The notes under the pieces: generated by a model
Seen by the model: the letters and a program-made list of their open reading frames with translations, nothing else
What the model was told of the DNA's origin: nothing
Database searches by the model: none
Assembly: GCF_008831285.2 (NCBI RefSeq)
Contig: NC_045146.1
Location: forward strand, 8,134,972 to 8,198,971
Length of the DNA stretch: 64,000 nucleotides
Direction: 5' to 3'
Source: Nymphaea colorata
Taxonomy: Eukaryota > Streptophyta > Magnoliopsida > Nymphaeales > Nymphaeaceae
Position numbers and translations under genes: made by a program
Part shown: in pieces, positions 45,892 to 57,028 of the stretch
Numbering within the stretch: position 1 is the stretch's first letter
Layout: each line of letters begins with the position of its first letter

Positions 45892-46617
45892 ATGGCGTCA
45901 TCTTCGTCGATTTCAACTCTCGTCTCTATGAAGCTAAACAGAAGAGTCAACTTGAATCCATGATTATATCTCAAGATCTGATGAAGTTTGTTGATGGATC
46001 GGGTGAAACTCCACCAGAAACCATTATAAGAGATGGCAAAGATGAACCCAATCCGAAGTTCGCCATATGGAGGAAATCAGACCAATTGGTTTCAAGCTGG
46101 ATTAAAGCCACCATCTCCGAAGCTATTCTCGGTCAAATAATCAGGACTCACTCAGCGCGAGAAGCCTGGACAATGCTGGAAAAATCATATGGTTCGCTGT
46201 CTCCACTATGAGTCATGTTATTAAAAAAGTTGATGTTCATCAAGAAAGGTAACTTGGATATGGTCTCTTATTTGCATAAAGTTAAACGTAGTTGATTCTC
46301 TGGATGCTGCTGGCTGTCATATGCCAAATGAAGATTTGGTTCAAATCGTACTACTTGGACTTCCATCAAAGTATGAGAATCTGGTCACCTCTATAGTCGC
46401 GTCCACTGCAAAAATGCCTAGTTTTGTCAAGCACTATGATCTTTTACTAAGTCAAGAAACACGTCTTCAACTTATGAAACATGATATTGCTGAATCACCT
46501 ATTAAAAAACAAGTCACTATAACAGCCTTCAATACCATCGAGGTTGCAGACATGGGTGTGGTCGAGGTTTTTATCAAGGACGAGGTGGACGTTGTAGAAA
46601 CCAGCATCATCAAATGA
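45892..46617 (+). pseudogene. Copia gag (frameshifted)
   Basis: ATG at 45,892 opens MASSSSIS..., followed by a small deletion and shift. The frame at 45,960-46,211 then reads LMKFVDGSGETPPETI, FAIWRKSDQLVSSWI, AREAWTMLEKSYGS, the N-terminal copia gag domain. After another shift come KKGNLDMVSYLHKVK and, at 46,321-46,617, EDLVQIVLLGLPSKYENLVTS, the C-terminal half of the domain. The protein would have built the particle that houses reverse transcription. Confidence 0.85.
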
Positions 46618-47078
46618 CTGGTTTTCAGCCGAACCCTCAACAACCATCAGCTCCTCAACTGCCTAAGAAATCTATTGAGTGTCAATATTGTGGTTGTAAG
46701 GGTCACACAACCAAGACGTGCTGGGATATTAATCCCCATGCATTCTCAGCCTTAACATTACAGGAATCGGGTGATGAATATTGGTATCCAGATACAGGGG
46801 CAACCAATAATATTGTTGCTAGTGACGAACATCTGGAGAACAGGCAAACTTACTCGGGCTCAGAATCTGTAATGGTCGGAAACGGTAAGTTCCTCCCCAT
46901 CTCTTACATAGGGGACTTACAGATTAACATTCAAGGAACTGATTTTACTTTGAAAAATAGCTTGCATGTTCCCAAGATAGCACATAATCTGATTTCCATG
47001 GGTCGGTCTACATCTGACAACAATAGCAATTTTGAATTTACACCATTTGAATTTGTGATGAAGGACCACAAGACATGA
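46614..47078 (+). pseudogene. Copia gag zinc knuckle and protease
   Basis: The open frame carries a CCHC knuckle (CQYCGCKGHTTKTC). The aspartic protease motif WYPDTGATNNIV follows, with its catalytic D-T-G intact, and then the G-K motif VGNGKFLPI. The GAG-pre-integrase string LHVPKIAHNLISM closes it. It overlaps the end of the gag frame by 4 bp in a different frame. It ends at a stop at 47,076, inside the polyprotein. Confidence 0.85.
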
Positions 47079-48110
47079 TTGGTGCTTCTTCAAGGACCGA
47101 AAACTAGTGGTGGACTTTACCCGGTTCAAGTAAAGACTAGATCCAATGATGACATCAAGAAGGCATGTGTGGCTCGACAAATAAAGAAGGTTCAATGGAC
47201 ATATGAGGAATGATATCGGTGACTCGGACATGGCAATAGGAACATAATATCTTTGCTTAATTCTCCAAATGTCATCTCAATAAGCAGCCTATTCCGAAAA
47301 AGGTGTGTGAACACTGTCTAATCAGAAAGGCATATAAATTGCTATTTCCTTTGTCTTCTTTTCATGTTGCTAAACCTCTAGAGCTTCTTCACATGGATGT
47401 TTGGGGACCAGCCCCAGTCGAATCTAAAGATGGTTTTAAGTATTTTTATTGATTATCGACAATTATTCCTGCTTTACATGGCTGTTTCCATTGAAAAATA
47501 AAGAAAACATATATTAGTGCTTTGTCAATTTGAAAAAGAGTTGGGAACCACCATCAAAACTATTCAATCAGACAGTGCAGGGAAATTTTGAAATAAAAAT
47601 TTTGAGAATGAGCTGGAAAATCAGGTAATTATGCACTGCTTTTCATGCCTATATACACCCGAACAAAACGAAATTGTAGAAAAGAAAAACCGACATGTAG
47701 TTGAAACTGAGTTAAGTATGCTTCATGACACTCAACTTCACCATCGTTTTTGGGTGGAAGCTTTTCAAATGGCTGTTTATATAATCAATCGACTGCCCAC
47801 TCTCAAACTAGATCGAAAATCACCGTTTCAAATGATATTCAATCAAGTTCCTAATTATAGTTTTCTTCGAGTCTTCAGATCCAAGTGCTATCCATTATTG
47901 ATGTTGAGCAATGATACCTTGCCCTTTTATTTGATATGGAAGTCAGCACATGGGATATATGTGTCTAGATCCCAAATCAAGGCGAGTGATAATCTCTCGT
48001 CATGTCATTTTTGATGAGCACTCTAGAGGCTCCAGCAACTCTCGTGACATCTCCTCTCAACAGGCTGATCTACAATGGTGGGTACATCAATTTCATTTTC
48101 ATTCTTAATC
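47079..48110 (+). pseudogene. Copia integrase (stops and frameshifts)
   Basis: The zinc-binding part reads CEHCLIRKAYKLLFP. The catalytic core is recognisable from LLHMDVWGPAP (first Asp), IQSDSAGKF (second Asp) and SCLYTPEQNEIVEKKNRHVVE-type sequence at about 47,640-47,700 (Glu). The frame at 47,631-48,014 is open, but the N-terminal half contains several stops and frame changes. All three catalytic acidic residues survive even though the frame does not. Confidence 0.85.
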
Positions 48111-48389
48111 CATGATAAGATGCAGTGAGCGACTCACATCTAGAGAGCGTCATTATCCATCTGAGTGAGGTTCAGACTGAGCTAAGGAAAGATCTTCATG
48201 TGCCATCCACAAGCGTAGCACAAAGCCAAGACACCATCAAAACTACTCGTTGGTCATCAACACACTCACATCAAATGATCACCCGTTCTATGACAGGTTC
48301 ATCAACTCACTCATATCAAATGGTTACTCGTTCTATGATAGGTTCTCTCAAACCTAAGACTTTTTCTACTCAAATAAAGATGGGTGTCG

Positions 48390-49194
48390 ATCTTGAACTA
48401 GTCACGTTCAAGGATGCCAACAGCGCTACTCACTGGATTAATACTATGCAACAAAAAATACATGTGCTGAATAAGAATCTGGAATCTAGTACCACGATGG
48501 CCAGAGTATAACATTATTTATACAAAATGGATATACAAAATCAAACGAAATACTGATGGTTCCATTTCAAGGTACAAGGCACGTCTGGTTGCTCGAGGAT
48601 TCTTACAAGAAGATGAGGTAGATTATTCGGAGACTTTGAGTCCCACTATTAAGTCCACTAACATTCATGTCATTCTCACCATCGTTGTGCAAACGCTTGG
48701 TCTCTCCGCCAGTTCGACTTTGATAATGCCTTTCTAAATGGTTTTCTTAATGAAGACGTTTACGTCGCTCAACCAAAAGGGTTTGCAGATCCAAACTTTC
48801 CATCTCATGTATGCAAACTAAACAAGGCACTTTATGGGCTAAAGCAGGCCCCTCGAGCATGGTATCAACGTCTCAGCACCTTTCTCAACAGCATTGGATT
48901 TCAGGTATCTCAATCAGATGTGTCTCTCTTTATTCTTCGAAAGGGATGTGACAAGGTATACATCTTAATCTATGTTGATGATGTTATTATCACCGAATCG
49001 TCCGTTGAACTCATAAATCAAACTCTCGCTAAACTTTGGGCATCATTTTTAGTCAAGGACTTGGGTGATTTATCATATTTTCTCAGCATAGAGGTGACTC
49101 GACAACCTAACTATTTGATCCTTCAACAACATACCTATCTTAACAATGTTTTACAAAAAGTTAACATGACCAATGCCAAACCCATCCAAACCCT
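48390..49194 (+). pseudogene. Copia reverse transcriptase (frameshifted)
   Basis: It begins with the degenerate MQQxIxxLxxN block. The body reads LVARGFLQEDEVDYSETLSP, FDNAFLNGFLNEDVYVAQP, KLNKALYGLKQAPRAWY, with the catalytic YVDDV at 48,971-48,985 intact, then LGDLSYFLSIEV. A stop at 48,508 and at least one frameshift near 48,690 break it. The DNA polymerase active site is preserved within the 48,920-49,201 frame. Confidence 0.88.
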
Positions 49195-49860
49195 ATGTTA
49201 GCCGGCCATGTTTCGTTCTTGGACCCTACTCTCTATCGGAGCATGGTGGAAGCATTACAATATATCACCCTTACACGTCCGGATGTCGTGTTTGTAGTAA
49301 ATCAAGCATGCCAATACATGCATAAACCATTGGAATGCCATTGGAGCCTTATAAAGCGAATTCTCAGATATTTAAAAGGGACAAGTCTGTTTGGATTATG
49401 CATTAAAAAATCAGTTCCTCTTCACTTGAGAGAGTTTGCCGATGCTGATTCGACTGGAAGTATTGAAGACAGAAAATCAACAGGTGGATGTGTAACACTC
49501 TTGGGTGATAATCTTATTTCCTGGGCATCCAAGAAACAACGAACCATGACCTGGTCAAGTACAGAAGCTGAATATAAATCTCTCACTTGTGTTTCTGCTG
49601 AACTCTTATGGCTGAAATCCCTATTAACCAAATTGAGAATTTCATGCACTGGAACTCCAATCATGTGGTGCGACAATATATGATCATTATACTTAGCAGC
49701 AAATCCTGTCTTTCATGCTCACACAAAGCACATTGAAGTTGATTTCCACTTTGTGCAAGATCATGTGTCAAAGGGAAATATTTCAATTAAATTTATTCGA
49801 TCATCCGAGCAAATAGCAGATGGACTGACCAAACCTCTTGGATCCTTCTAGTTCAAGGAA
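49195..49860 (+). pseudogene. Copia RNase H domain
   Basis: The open frame at 49,195-49,683 reads LYRSMVEALQYITLTRPD, then HWSLIKRILRYLKGT, FADADSTGSIEDRKSTGG, SSTEAEYKSL and MWCDN. These are the standard copia RT-thumb/RNase H blocks, including the D-E-D acidic residues. A stop at 49,681 precedes the remaining [14 protein letters not shown] and GLTKPL stretches, which lie in the same frame. Confidence 0.88.
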
Positions 49861-49898
49861 TTTAGAGACAAGCTGAGCATTGTCCCTACCATGCTTAG

Positions 49899-49910
49899 CT
49901 TGAGGGAGCA
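49899..49910 (+). other. Polypurine tract of the copia element
   Basis: CTTGAGGGAGCA lies immediately upstream of the 3' LTR. The purine run is where plus-strand DNA synthesis would start. Confidence 0.75.
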
Positions 49911-50255
49911 TGTGAAAGATTCTCCAAATGTCAAGGAGAAATCAATGGAAGAACAAGGCAAGAAAAGATTATCAGGAGGAGGATCGACTCAGCTAAGGAA
50001 AGAATTTTCAAATTTTAAATTATATATGTAACTCCTTGGCTGTAATGTTGCCATCTTCATACCACTGTAATGTTGGATTCTTACCATTTTGTACCAACCT
50101 TATAACATTTTACTATTTCCATCTTTACATCATACGTTGTAACCTTGTAACATATTACAAAAACTCTACATAAATCAAGGAATACTCTTGCAGCTGGCAA
50201 CACAAGAGATTTACTCATCTTCTTGAGTCATCACTTTAATTCTCTCTCTCATTTA
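49911..50255 (+). repeat. 3' LTR of the copia element
   Basis: It has the same length as the 5' LTR and about 96% identity to it. The terminal CA has mutated to TA (CTCTCATTTA), and the GAGGG target duplication follows. Confidence 0.93.
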
Positions 50256-50329
50256 GAGGGAACAAGGAGGCATCCACTGGCAATGATTGCATACTGGGAT
50301 AGTTGTTGATGGCCCCCGAATGAGAGGAC

Positions 50330-50332
<3 letters not shown>

Positions 50333-50366
<34 letters not shown>
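50333..50366 (+). repeat. (GA)n microsatellite
   Basis: About 17 GA repeats, followed by a short (GT)n at 50,382-50,395. The tract interrupts the LINE-derived sequence. Confidence 0.95.
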
Positions 50367-50372
<6 letters not shown>

Positions 50373-50399
50373 CAAAAAGCAATTGTGTGTGTGTGCTGA

Positions 50400-50830
50400 T
50401 AAAATGAAAATTCATTACCAACATGAGTGACAAGTTGCACCCAAAGCACGTTTCTATGAAGAGTGTAGTAACAAGGTCAACATGAAGTAGCAAAAGGTGG
50501 TACTTAGTGGGGTTAGTAGAGAGCTCAAAAGCAAGCTCAAAGTCCATGAGGAAGAGCCAAGTTTGGGCAATTTGCTGATGTGATGCCCATGCAATGACGA
50601 CGAAGTCATCAACATATTGGAGGAAAAAGAAATAAGATAAAGCAGGGAAAGACATGCTTTGGAGAAAACTAGAATGGAGGTCAAAACGAAAGGACGAGAA
50701 GAAAGCTTCCGCACCAAGGTTAAAAGGGATGGGGGAGTGGGGGCATCCTTGGCGTAACCCTTAATGCAAGTAAAAGGAGTCCCCAAGAAGCCCATTGAAA
50801 GAGAATGCAAGCTGGACACCAGTACCCCCC
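50400..50830 (-). pseudogene. LINE (non-LTR) reverse-transcriptase relic
   Basis: On the minus strand, with one frame change, the translation reads GLRQGCPHSPIPFNLGAEAF, then about 25 residues later LQYVDDFVVIAW, then a stretch ending STNPTKYHL. This is the RT palm of plant LINEs: GxRQGCPLSP, the YADD box (here YVDD, at 50,605-50,616) and the (I/L)NxxKS motif. It is cut off by a microsatellite at about 50,366 and then by the copia element. The sequence at 43.9-45.5 kb is the interrupted continuation of whatever DNA lay downstream on this strand. Confidence 0.6.
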
Positions 50831-51139
50831 CCACAATCCCTCATAGAAGTTAGGACCTATAGCCATGCAACTCAAGAGATAGAGGTGAAAGAGAGATGTT
50901 GATCTGCATATATTATTTTGCTATCTTAGAAACTATCAACACATAAATATTATGTTATAGTATGCAAAATTGTTTGTCACATGATTCAACTACTTGTTTG
51001 GGATACCTACTAGTCCTTTTTAATGGGCAAGGAAATAGTAAAACGACAAGGCAAGCATGACATTGAATAATTTATTAAAGAGAGCAAGATGGTGCTGTTG
51101 ACATGATGCTTGTCGCCATAGCTTGTATCATATGATGAT
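50831..51139. other. Unassigned spacer between the two copia elements
   Basis: About 300 bp without a gene or recognised repeat. The RT relic's 5' continuation would be expected here but is not readable. Confidence 0.3.
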
Positions 51140-51151
51140 GGAAAATACTTT

Positions 51152-51186
<35 letters not shown>

Positions 51187-51448
51187 AAGACTATTTAATG
51201 TGGTCTAATGTGACCTACATCCACAAACAACCTCAACTCTCTATGCTTCAACCAATGACAATGCATAAGAGAGTGAGAATAAATTAATATCTCATGGTGG
51301 TCTGTCACAACAAATAAGATCCATTGATTTTGGATATATATTACAATTGTCTTTAACGTTTCCATCCACCTTCCTTTTATCCTTATTTCTATATTTCACA
51401 CAATCCTCAGGTTCCTTATCTTTAGATTCCTTGAATCGTGGCTCAACA
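51140..51448 (-). repeat. 3' LTR of the minus-strand copia element
   Basis: On the minus strand it begins TGTTGAGCCACGATTC and ends ...GTATTTTCC, the final CA having mutated. It contains a (GA)n tract at 51,157-51,184. The purine run TTGAGGGAGCATGATAATGC lies just ahead of it on the minus strand as the likely polypurine tract. Confidence 0.88.
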
Positions 51449-51589
51449 ATAGGTGCATTATCATGCTCCCTCAAGCCAAGCTGGGTATTCTCTAGATTGA
51501 GTTTGTCTTTTAAATTGTGGTGCCAAGGTTCTGGTAGGGCTTTTTGTTAAAATGTCAGCAAGCTAACTTTTAGAAGTGATAAATTCAAT

Positions 51590-51910
51590 CACAATCTATT
51601 TTCTTGACACTTTTTCTCATACGAAGTGAAAGTCGATCTCAATGTGCTTGGTATGGACAAGGAACACTTGATTGACAGCCAAGTAGGTCGCTCAAAGATT
51701 GTCACATATTAGAATAGGGGGATCATGGTGAGAAATATGTAGCTCAGTCAGGAGAGATTTAAGCCACACTAGTTCTGAAACAGCCACTGCCATGGTTTTG
51801 TACTCAGCTTCAGTAGAAGATTGAGTCACCACATGTTGTTTATTTGACTCCCATGAAATCAAATTCCCCATAAGAGAGTAACAAAGCCATTGGTTGAATG
51901 ACAATCATCT
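51590..51910 (-). pseudogene. Copia RNase H relic (minus element)
   Basis: The minus-strand frame at 51,692-51,904 reads NLISWESNKQHVVTQSSTEA, then EYKTMAVAVSELVWL and ICDNL. Downstream is the HTKHIEIDFHFV stretch. These are the copia RNase H end blocks. Part of the N-terminal acidic block is unreadable. Confidence 0.85.
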
Positions 51911-52199
51911 GGACATCCCACCATCAACATCAGAATAGGCCTCTAAGGTCCAATTTATAACTCTCTGAATCTACAATCCTAACATAAGAGTACCCTGCAA
52001 ATATCGAAGCATGCTCTTTACATGTCCCCAATGAACATCAGTGGGCTCGTGCATAAATTGGTGTGCTTTGTTGCATGCAATGTTTGGGCCAGTTAAAGTG
52101 GCATATTGAAGCGCACTAACAATACTTCGTTACATGGTGCCACCAAGAAGCTTGTTGCCAATGCATCAAGACAAAGAGCTATTAGGAGCAGCTGGTGTG

Positions 52200-52800
52200 A
52201 CTTGGCATGCATCATCTAAGCTTTGCTCAATAGATCTGACACATATTTCTTCTAGGTAAGACAAATGTGGTCTTTAGTGCGCTCCATTTCTATGCCAAGA
52301 AAATAGTGTAATGGTCTCCAGTGTCCTTAATAATATTCTAGAGTTCTGTGGGAGAGCTCCCTATCAAAATAATGTCATTAATATAGATGAAAAAGTACAT
52401 GGTGTATTTAGAGGTCCTGCATACAAAACGAGACATGTTCGATCTAGATTCTTGAAATCCTCGAGTTCATAAGTAAGAACTCAGGCTTTCAAACCAGGCC
52501 CAAGGAGCCTGTTTGAATCCATATAAAGATTTCAGCGACAAATATGATTGGGTTGAACATGGTCTTCAAAGCCCAAGGGTTGTATCATAAAAAAAATTTT
52601 CATTTAAGGTCCAATACAAAAAGTCCTTGTTGACATCGAGCTGCTGAATGTCCCACCCATGACTGTGAGCGATAGTGAGAATTAGTCTGATAGTAGTGGG
52701 TTTGACCCCAGGGCTAAAGGTGTCAAAATAATGTACTCCTCCTGTTTGACTGTATTCTTTGAAAACTAGTCTAGCCTTATCACGAGCCATGGAACCATAA
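52200..52800 (-). pseudogene. Copia reverse transcriptase relic with YIND active site
   Basis: The frame at 52,566-52,790 reads [21 protein letters not shown], then [21 protein letters not shown] (the usual form is DVxNAFL). Further along, about 52,372-52,386, the catalytic box is IYINDII instead of YVDD. The first catalytic Asp is thus Asn and polymerase activity would be lost even without the frameshifts. Confidence 0.8.
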
Positions 52801-53439
52801 GCATGTCGCTTAGTATTATAAATCTATCTACATCCCACCACATTCACATTATATTTGAATGGCACAAGCTCCCAAGTTTCATTCTTGTGTAGGGCGTGGA
52901 TCTCGTCCATCATGGCATCCATCCACTTGAGATCATTTTGAGCTTTTTGAAGAGATGCTGGCTCATTATGTTCTGGTGAGATATGAGATGAGTAAATTTT
53001 AGGACAACGTGTCCCCTTTTGAGATCGGGTGAAGGATGGATTCTAAGGTTTGAGGATGAAGCTTGACTTTGAGTTGACTCTAAAGGTAGAGGTTCGGGTA
53101 ATGTAGTTTGAAGTTCGTTAATGAGGTTTGACCTTGGGATGGGCTTTCTTCAAATGAACTTGGATCATGGTTCAAATGTGAGGGTTCAATTCTGTGTCTA
53201 GGGAAATCAACTTGGTAAGGCTTATTTGACATGGTGTTTCAAATCTATTTTAGTAAGGGTTATAGAGATGGACAGGAATTTGGTTTGAGAGTTTTTAGGT
53301 ATTGAGAAGTGGTGTTCACTTGTTGGATCCATTTTGCCACATCTTGGGCTGTAACAGGTTGAGCGTGGCCAGCATTTTTCATTAAAAATAACACGATGGG
53401 AAACAATCACCTTCTTTTCAATGGCACTATAGCATATGT

Positions 53440-54060
53440 ATCCCTTGTGGCAAGAACCATATCCAAGAAAAACACAGACTTGGGCTTTAGGCTCAAGCTT
53501 GGATTTTCATAAATGACCTGTACAAGGGTAAGTAGTGCAGCCAAAAACATTCATATAATCATATCCAGATGGTCTTCCAAAAAGCTTCTCATATGGTGTT
53601 TTGTGATGTACTTTTCTTGAGGGCAACCTGTTTATAATATGGACAACGGTTTTAAAAGAATCATGCCAAAAATGAGCAGGCCTGCGAGCATGAATTAACA
53701 TACTTAATCCCATCTCAACAAGATGTCAATGTTTTTGCTCTACAACCCGATTTTTGTTGGAGTATATGAGGACAAGAGAGCCGTGTGCTTCCTTTCAAGA
53801 AAATTGGAGAGAGCTATACTTGTAAACTTTGCTCCATCACCATGAAATATTTTAATCTCATGCCCAACTTGCTTCTTGACAATGGCTTGAAACATTTTAA
53901 AACATGGTAGAGTGACAGATTTTTGTTTTAGTGGAAAGATACAAGAAAATACAGAAAGTGATCAATCTAAAGCAATTAATATTTGTAGCCTTCTCATGAT
54001 GCAGAAGGAGTAGGGCCCCATAAGTCAGCATGCATGAGTTCAAGTGGCATGGAGGCTTCA
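53440..54060 (-). pseudogene. Copia integrase relic (minus element)
   Basis: HADLWGPTPSAS at about 54,030 holds the first catalytic Asp and KIFHGDGAKFT at about 53,840 the second. The VVE of VVExKHxHLVEMGLSML at about 53,720 holds the Glu. The open piece at 53,507-53,713 continues with PAHFWHDSFKTVVHIINRLP and the GYDYMNVFGC stretch. Stops separate the blocks. Confidence 0.82.
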
Positions 54061-54109
54061 TAATCAGATTTTGGAAACACTAAGCGATGCATTTTTTCCA
54101 TAGCACAGG

Positions 54110-54660
54110 CAGAATAAAATGTCGACTCATGCTTTTTATCAACTAGAATCAAGTGTTCACTACTTAATTTACGTAAAGACTGAAAATGATCATGCCCAAG
54201 TCTACAATGCCATAAGTCAAAATCTAATGTAGGATGCTTGAAAATATTAAATTCTGACTACTAGAGGTGCATTATTGAGTTGTCGTTCTTGTGCAAGGTT
54301 TTGATATGATTCTGCTCTGATGACCGGGTGACCACCATACTGATCTTTCTTAGTAGACCTGGTCCATACGTACAACCCTCCTTTATTGTTTATGGAGTGT
54401 AGAATCTGACTTGTCTACACATGCTTAACCAAAAACCCATTAACTGAAAACTCAATCTTGCATGAGTTGTCTCGGGCGAGTTTAGATAAAGAAAACAAGT
54501 TGTTTGATACATTAGGGATATGGAGAGAATTTTTGAGCACAAAACCATGAGATGTATTTGATGGCTAGACAATATTTCCAACATGCTTAATATCCATTCT
54601 CTGCCCATGGCCTACAATAACACCATGAGATCCAAGATAAGATTTACCTTGCATGAGTTG
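54110..54660 (-). pseudogene. Copia protease-integrase linker relic
   Basis: The frame at 54,390-54,608 and its shifted neighbours show GVIVGHGQRM and LKNSLHIPNVSNNLFSLSKL, the G-N-G loop and GAG-pre-integrase blocks that follow copia protease. Confidence 0.7.
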
Positions 54661-54666
54661 GTCATT

Positions 54667-55702
54667 TCAAGCAACATGGTGGGTAACTGTCAGGTGCCAC
54701 TTGTTTTCAATAAAATTGGTTCCCTCATTTGAAGATGAATCTTGGCTGGACTCAGTAAGGTTTCCACCATTTAACGCCATAGCCATGAATGTTTTGTAGA
54801 TGTCCCAACATTGCTCGGATGTTTGATTTTTGCTGCCACAGAATTGACAAGTGACTCCTTGAGTAGATCCTCCTGGCTTGAAAGGCATGGACTGAGAGTT
54901 TTTGTTGTTCTAGTGCCCTTGCCCTCAGTTGTTCCGACCACCACCAGAATTAGGTGGAGTTGCCCCTGCCTCTTCCCTCTTGGGCCACAAAAAGTAGCGT
55001 TTCTAGGTTCTATTTGTGTATGAGTGCAGGATGACATCATATTTAGACATTTCTCTTGAGAAACTAGCAGATCATAAATATTAGAAAAATGCGGCAATTC
55101 TTTTGCAGTAGTGATAGAGGTAATCAAAGTTTCATATTCTTGACTCAGTCCATTAAATGTATGCAAAACCAGATCACTATATAATATAATATGGTTCGCC
55201 ACACATAAAGAGTTGCCCAAAAACTTGACGTGATTGAGGTAATCGACATTGGATTGTTCTCCCTTTTTAACATCTTGCAAATTTCCCTTGAGATGGATAA
55301 TCCAAAGATTGGATTGGGATGCATGTTGATGTTCAAGCATTTTTCAAGCCTCATGTGAGAATGAGTGATGAATCAATTGGGTGAAGATGGACTCAGACAC
55401 GATGACTTTGATCCAGCTTAAAGCAAGCTGGTCAGCCCCGTTTCCAACAAGCAAACTTAGGATTTGGCTTGGTTTTCTCTTGATCAAGGAATTAAGGAGG
55501 AGAAAGATATAATCCATCTACATACCTCATAAGATCCTGACTTAGCATGACACTTTCAATTTGTGAAAGACACAACAAGTAATGGGTTCTATCAAATTTC
55601 ACTGAGACTAAACCAAAAAACACATTCCATACAGTGGGCATTGGGAATTGACGTCAACGCACCAATATTATCTTCTCTAGTAGAGGTATTCACAGCAGCC
55701 AT
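54667..55702 (-). pseudogene. Copia gag, zinc knuckle and dead protease (minus element)
   Basis: An ATG at 55,702 (MAAVNTST) is followed by stop-rich sequence. Gag is then readable at 54,771-55,340 (LKGNLQDVKKGEQSNVDYLN, FNGLSQEYETLITSI). The knuckle at 54,667-54,888 reads CQFCGSKNQTSEQC, with the usual His replaced by Gln. The protease site reads WHLTVTHHV where D-S-G-A-T-H-H-V is expected; a small deletion has removed and frameshifted the catalytic Asp codons. The product would be inactive. Confidence 0.85.
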
Positions 55703-55739
55703 GGAAACACAACAAAAGAAACTTTACTAAATCAGGGAT

Positions 55740-55752
55740 GGTTCTGATACCA
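55740..55752 (-). other. Primer binding site of the minus-strand copia element
   Basis: The minus strand reads TGGTATCAGAACC directly after the LTR-ending TTTTCA. This is the standard complement to initiator tRNA-Met. Confidence 0.88.
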
Positions 55753-55769
55753 TGAAAATATTTTAGGCA

Positions 55770-55803
<34 letters not shown>

Positions 55804-56070
55804 AAAACTATTTAATGTGGTTCTGTCTAATGCGACCTAAATCCACAAACAACCTCAACTCTCTATGCTTCAACCAACAAAAACACATAAGAGAGTGAGA
55901 ATAAACAAATATCTCATAGTGGTCTGTTACAACAAATAAGATCCATTAACTTTGGATCTAGATTACGATGACCTTTAACATTTCCATCCTCCTTCCTTTT
56001 ATCCTTATTTCTATATTTCAAACAAGCCTCAGTTTCCTTATCTTTATAGTCTTTGAATCGTGCCTCAACA
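55753..56070 (-). repeat. 5' LTR of the minus-strand copia element
   Basis: On the minus strand it begins TGTTGAGGCACGATTC and ends CCTAAAATATTTTCA. It holds a (GA)n tract at 55,771-55,802 that is longer than in the other LTR. Confidence 0.88.
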
Positions 56071-56603
56071 ACAGTAGGATCCATCTCAAATAAGTGTCTA
56101 GTGGCAAGTCTTAATTGTCAATATGTGTGGGCATAATTTATGTAGACATAGTGTGCTTAGGGTGAGACCTAGTGCCAAATACAAGGCAAATACTAGTACA
56201 GTTTGCGTAGAACTCGTACATTCATTTTTGCTAAATGGTTTCCTATAAAGCTACCCTAGCAAAATTCATGTCCTACAACTATGTTCGTTTGTTACTACAT
56301 AATGTGGAAAAAGTTGCTGGCATGTAAGGCCATTTGTTTGAATATAATTTTCTTGTTTGAGTAAATGTTTAAGTAAAAAAGTGACATTTTTTGGTACATA
56401 TACATTGATCAACATATAGTGCAGAATCTAGGAGACAGTTAAATATAACATGTTATTCACTATCAAATGGTCCTACAACCTGTTTTTTTTTTTGTTATTT
56501 GTCTCCATAAGAAATGATAATTCAAGGCTCTTTCCACCTCCTCTTGCCCTCAGGGTCTACGACCATGTTGGTTTTACTCTGAAAGATGACACATAGGATT
56601 ACT
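56071..56603. other. Unassigned AT-rich segment
   Basis: No gene or recognised repeat between the copia LTR and the hAT-type MITE. Confidence 0.3.
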
Positions 56604-56611
56604 GAACCAAG

Positions 56612-57028
56612 TAGGGGTGTTCATGAGCTGAGCTAGGCTAGCTCAAGCATAAGAAGGCTTTACTTGGGTCAATTAAGCTCAAATTTAGATGACTATCTCA
56701 TCTCAGATGGAGCTTAAATGAGCCATTTATTAAAAAATTAATGTTTTTTTGTTAGGCAAGTTGAAGGATTGGAACGTCGAACCTAACTCCTGCTAGGTAT
56801 AAGGAAGCCCATTAAAGCAACTTTCTTTGTGATATTAAATGGAAATTTCTTTTATGTATTTTCTATCATGAGCTACATCAAAATTAGCTGAGCTAGGCAA
56901 CATTTGTCTATGCGAGTTCATCCTTAAGTTGAACTCGGTTGACTTATTAAATGAGTCAAGCTGGAGTTCAGCTTAGGCAAGTTCATTCATGTTGTGCCCG
57001 AGTTGGCTCGACTCATTAAACACTTCTA
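56612..57028. mobile_element. hAT-type MITE (417 bp)
   Basis: The left end TAGGGGTGTTCATGAGCTGA and the right end (inverted TAGAAGTGTTTAATGAGTCG) form imperfect terminal inverted repeats. The TAGGGGTGTTCA form is characteristic of hAT elements. An 8 bp near-perfect duplication flanks it (GAACCAAG at 56,604-56,611; AAACCAAG at 57,029-57,036), as expected for hAT. The interior is rich in GAGCT(G/C)AGCT-like words and has no transposase. Confidence 0.75.

Larger units (their letters stand above)
45518..50255 (+). mobile_element. Ty1/copia retrotransposon with paired LTRs and target duplication
   Basis: The element has two 345 bp LTRs (45,518-45,862 and 49,911-50,255), a methionine-type primer binding site, a polypurine tract and the order gag-protease-integrase-RT-RNase H, which defines copia. 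The 5 bp sequence GAGGG flanks both ends (45,513-45,517 and 50,256-50,260). By eye the LTRs differ at about 14 of 345 positions, so the insertion is fairly young, yet the coding region already has many stops and frameshifts. No intact ORF exists, so the copy is not autonomous. It may have been mobilised in trans. Confidence 0.93.
51140..56070 (-). mobile_element. Older Ty1/copia retrotransposon, minus strand
   Basis: Two LTRs (51,140-51,448 and 55,753-56,070) enclose copia domains in the order gag, protease, integrase, RT, RNase H on the minus strand. A tRNA-Met primer site lies next to the right-hand (5') LTR. The LTRs differ in length (309 and 318 bp, mainly in their GA tracts) and at many positions, roughly 85-90% identity by eye. 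This insertion is therefore clearly older than the neighbouring copia element. The flanking 5-mers (ATGAT and ACAGT) do not match. The coding region is heavily broken. Confidence 0.9.

Noticed and set aside
47631-48014. Separate gene for the 127-codon frame
   Set aside because: It is the integrase core of the copia polyprotein.
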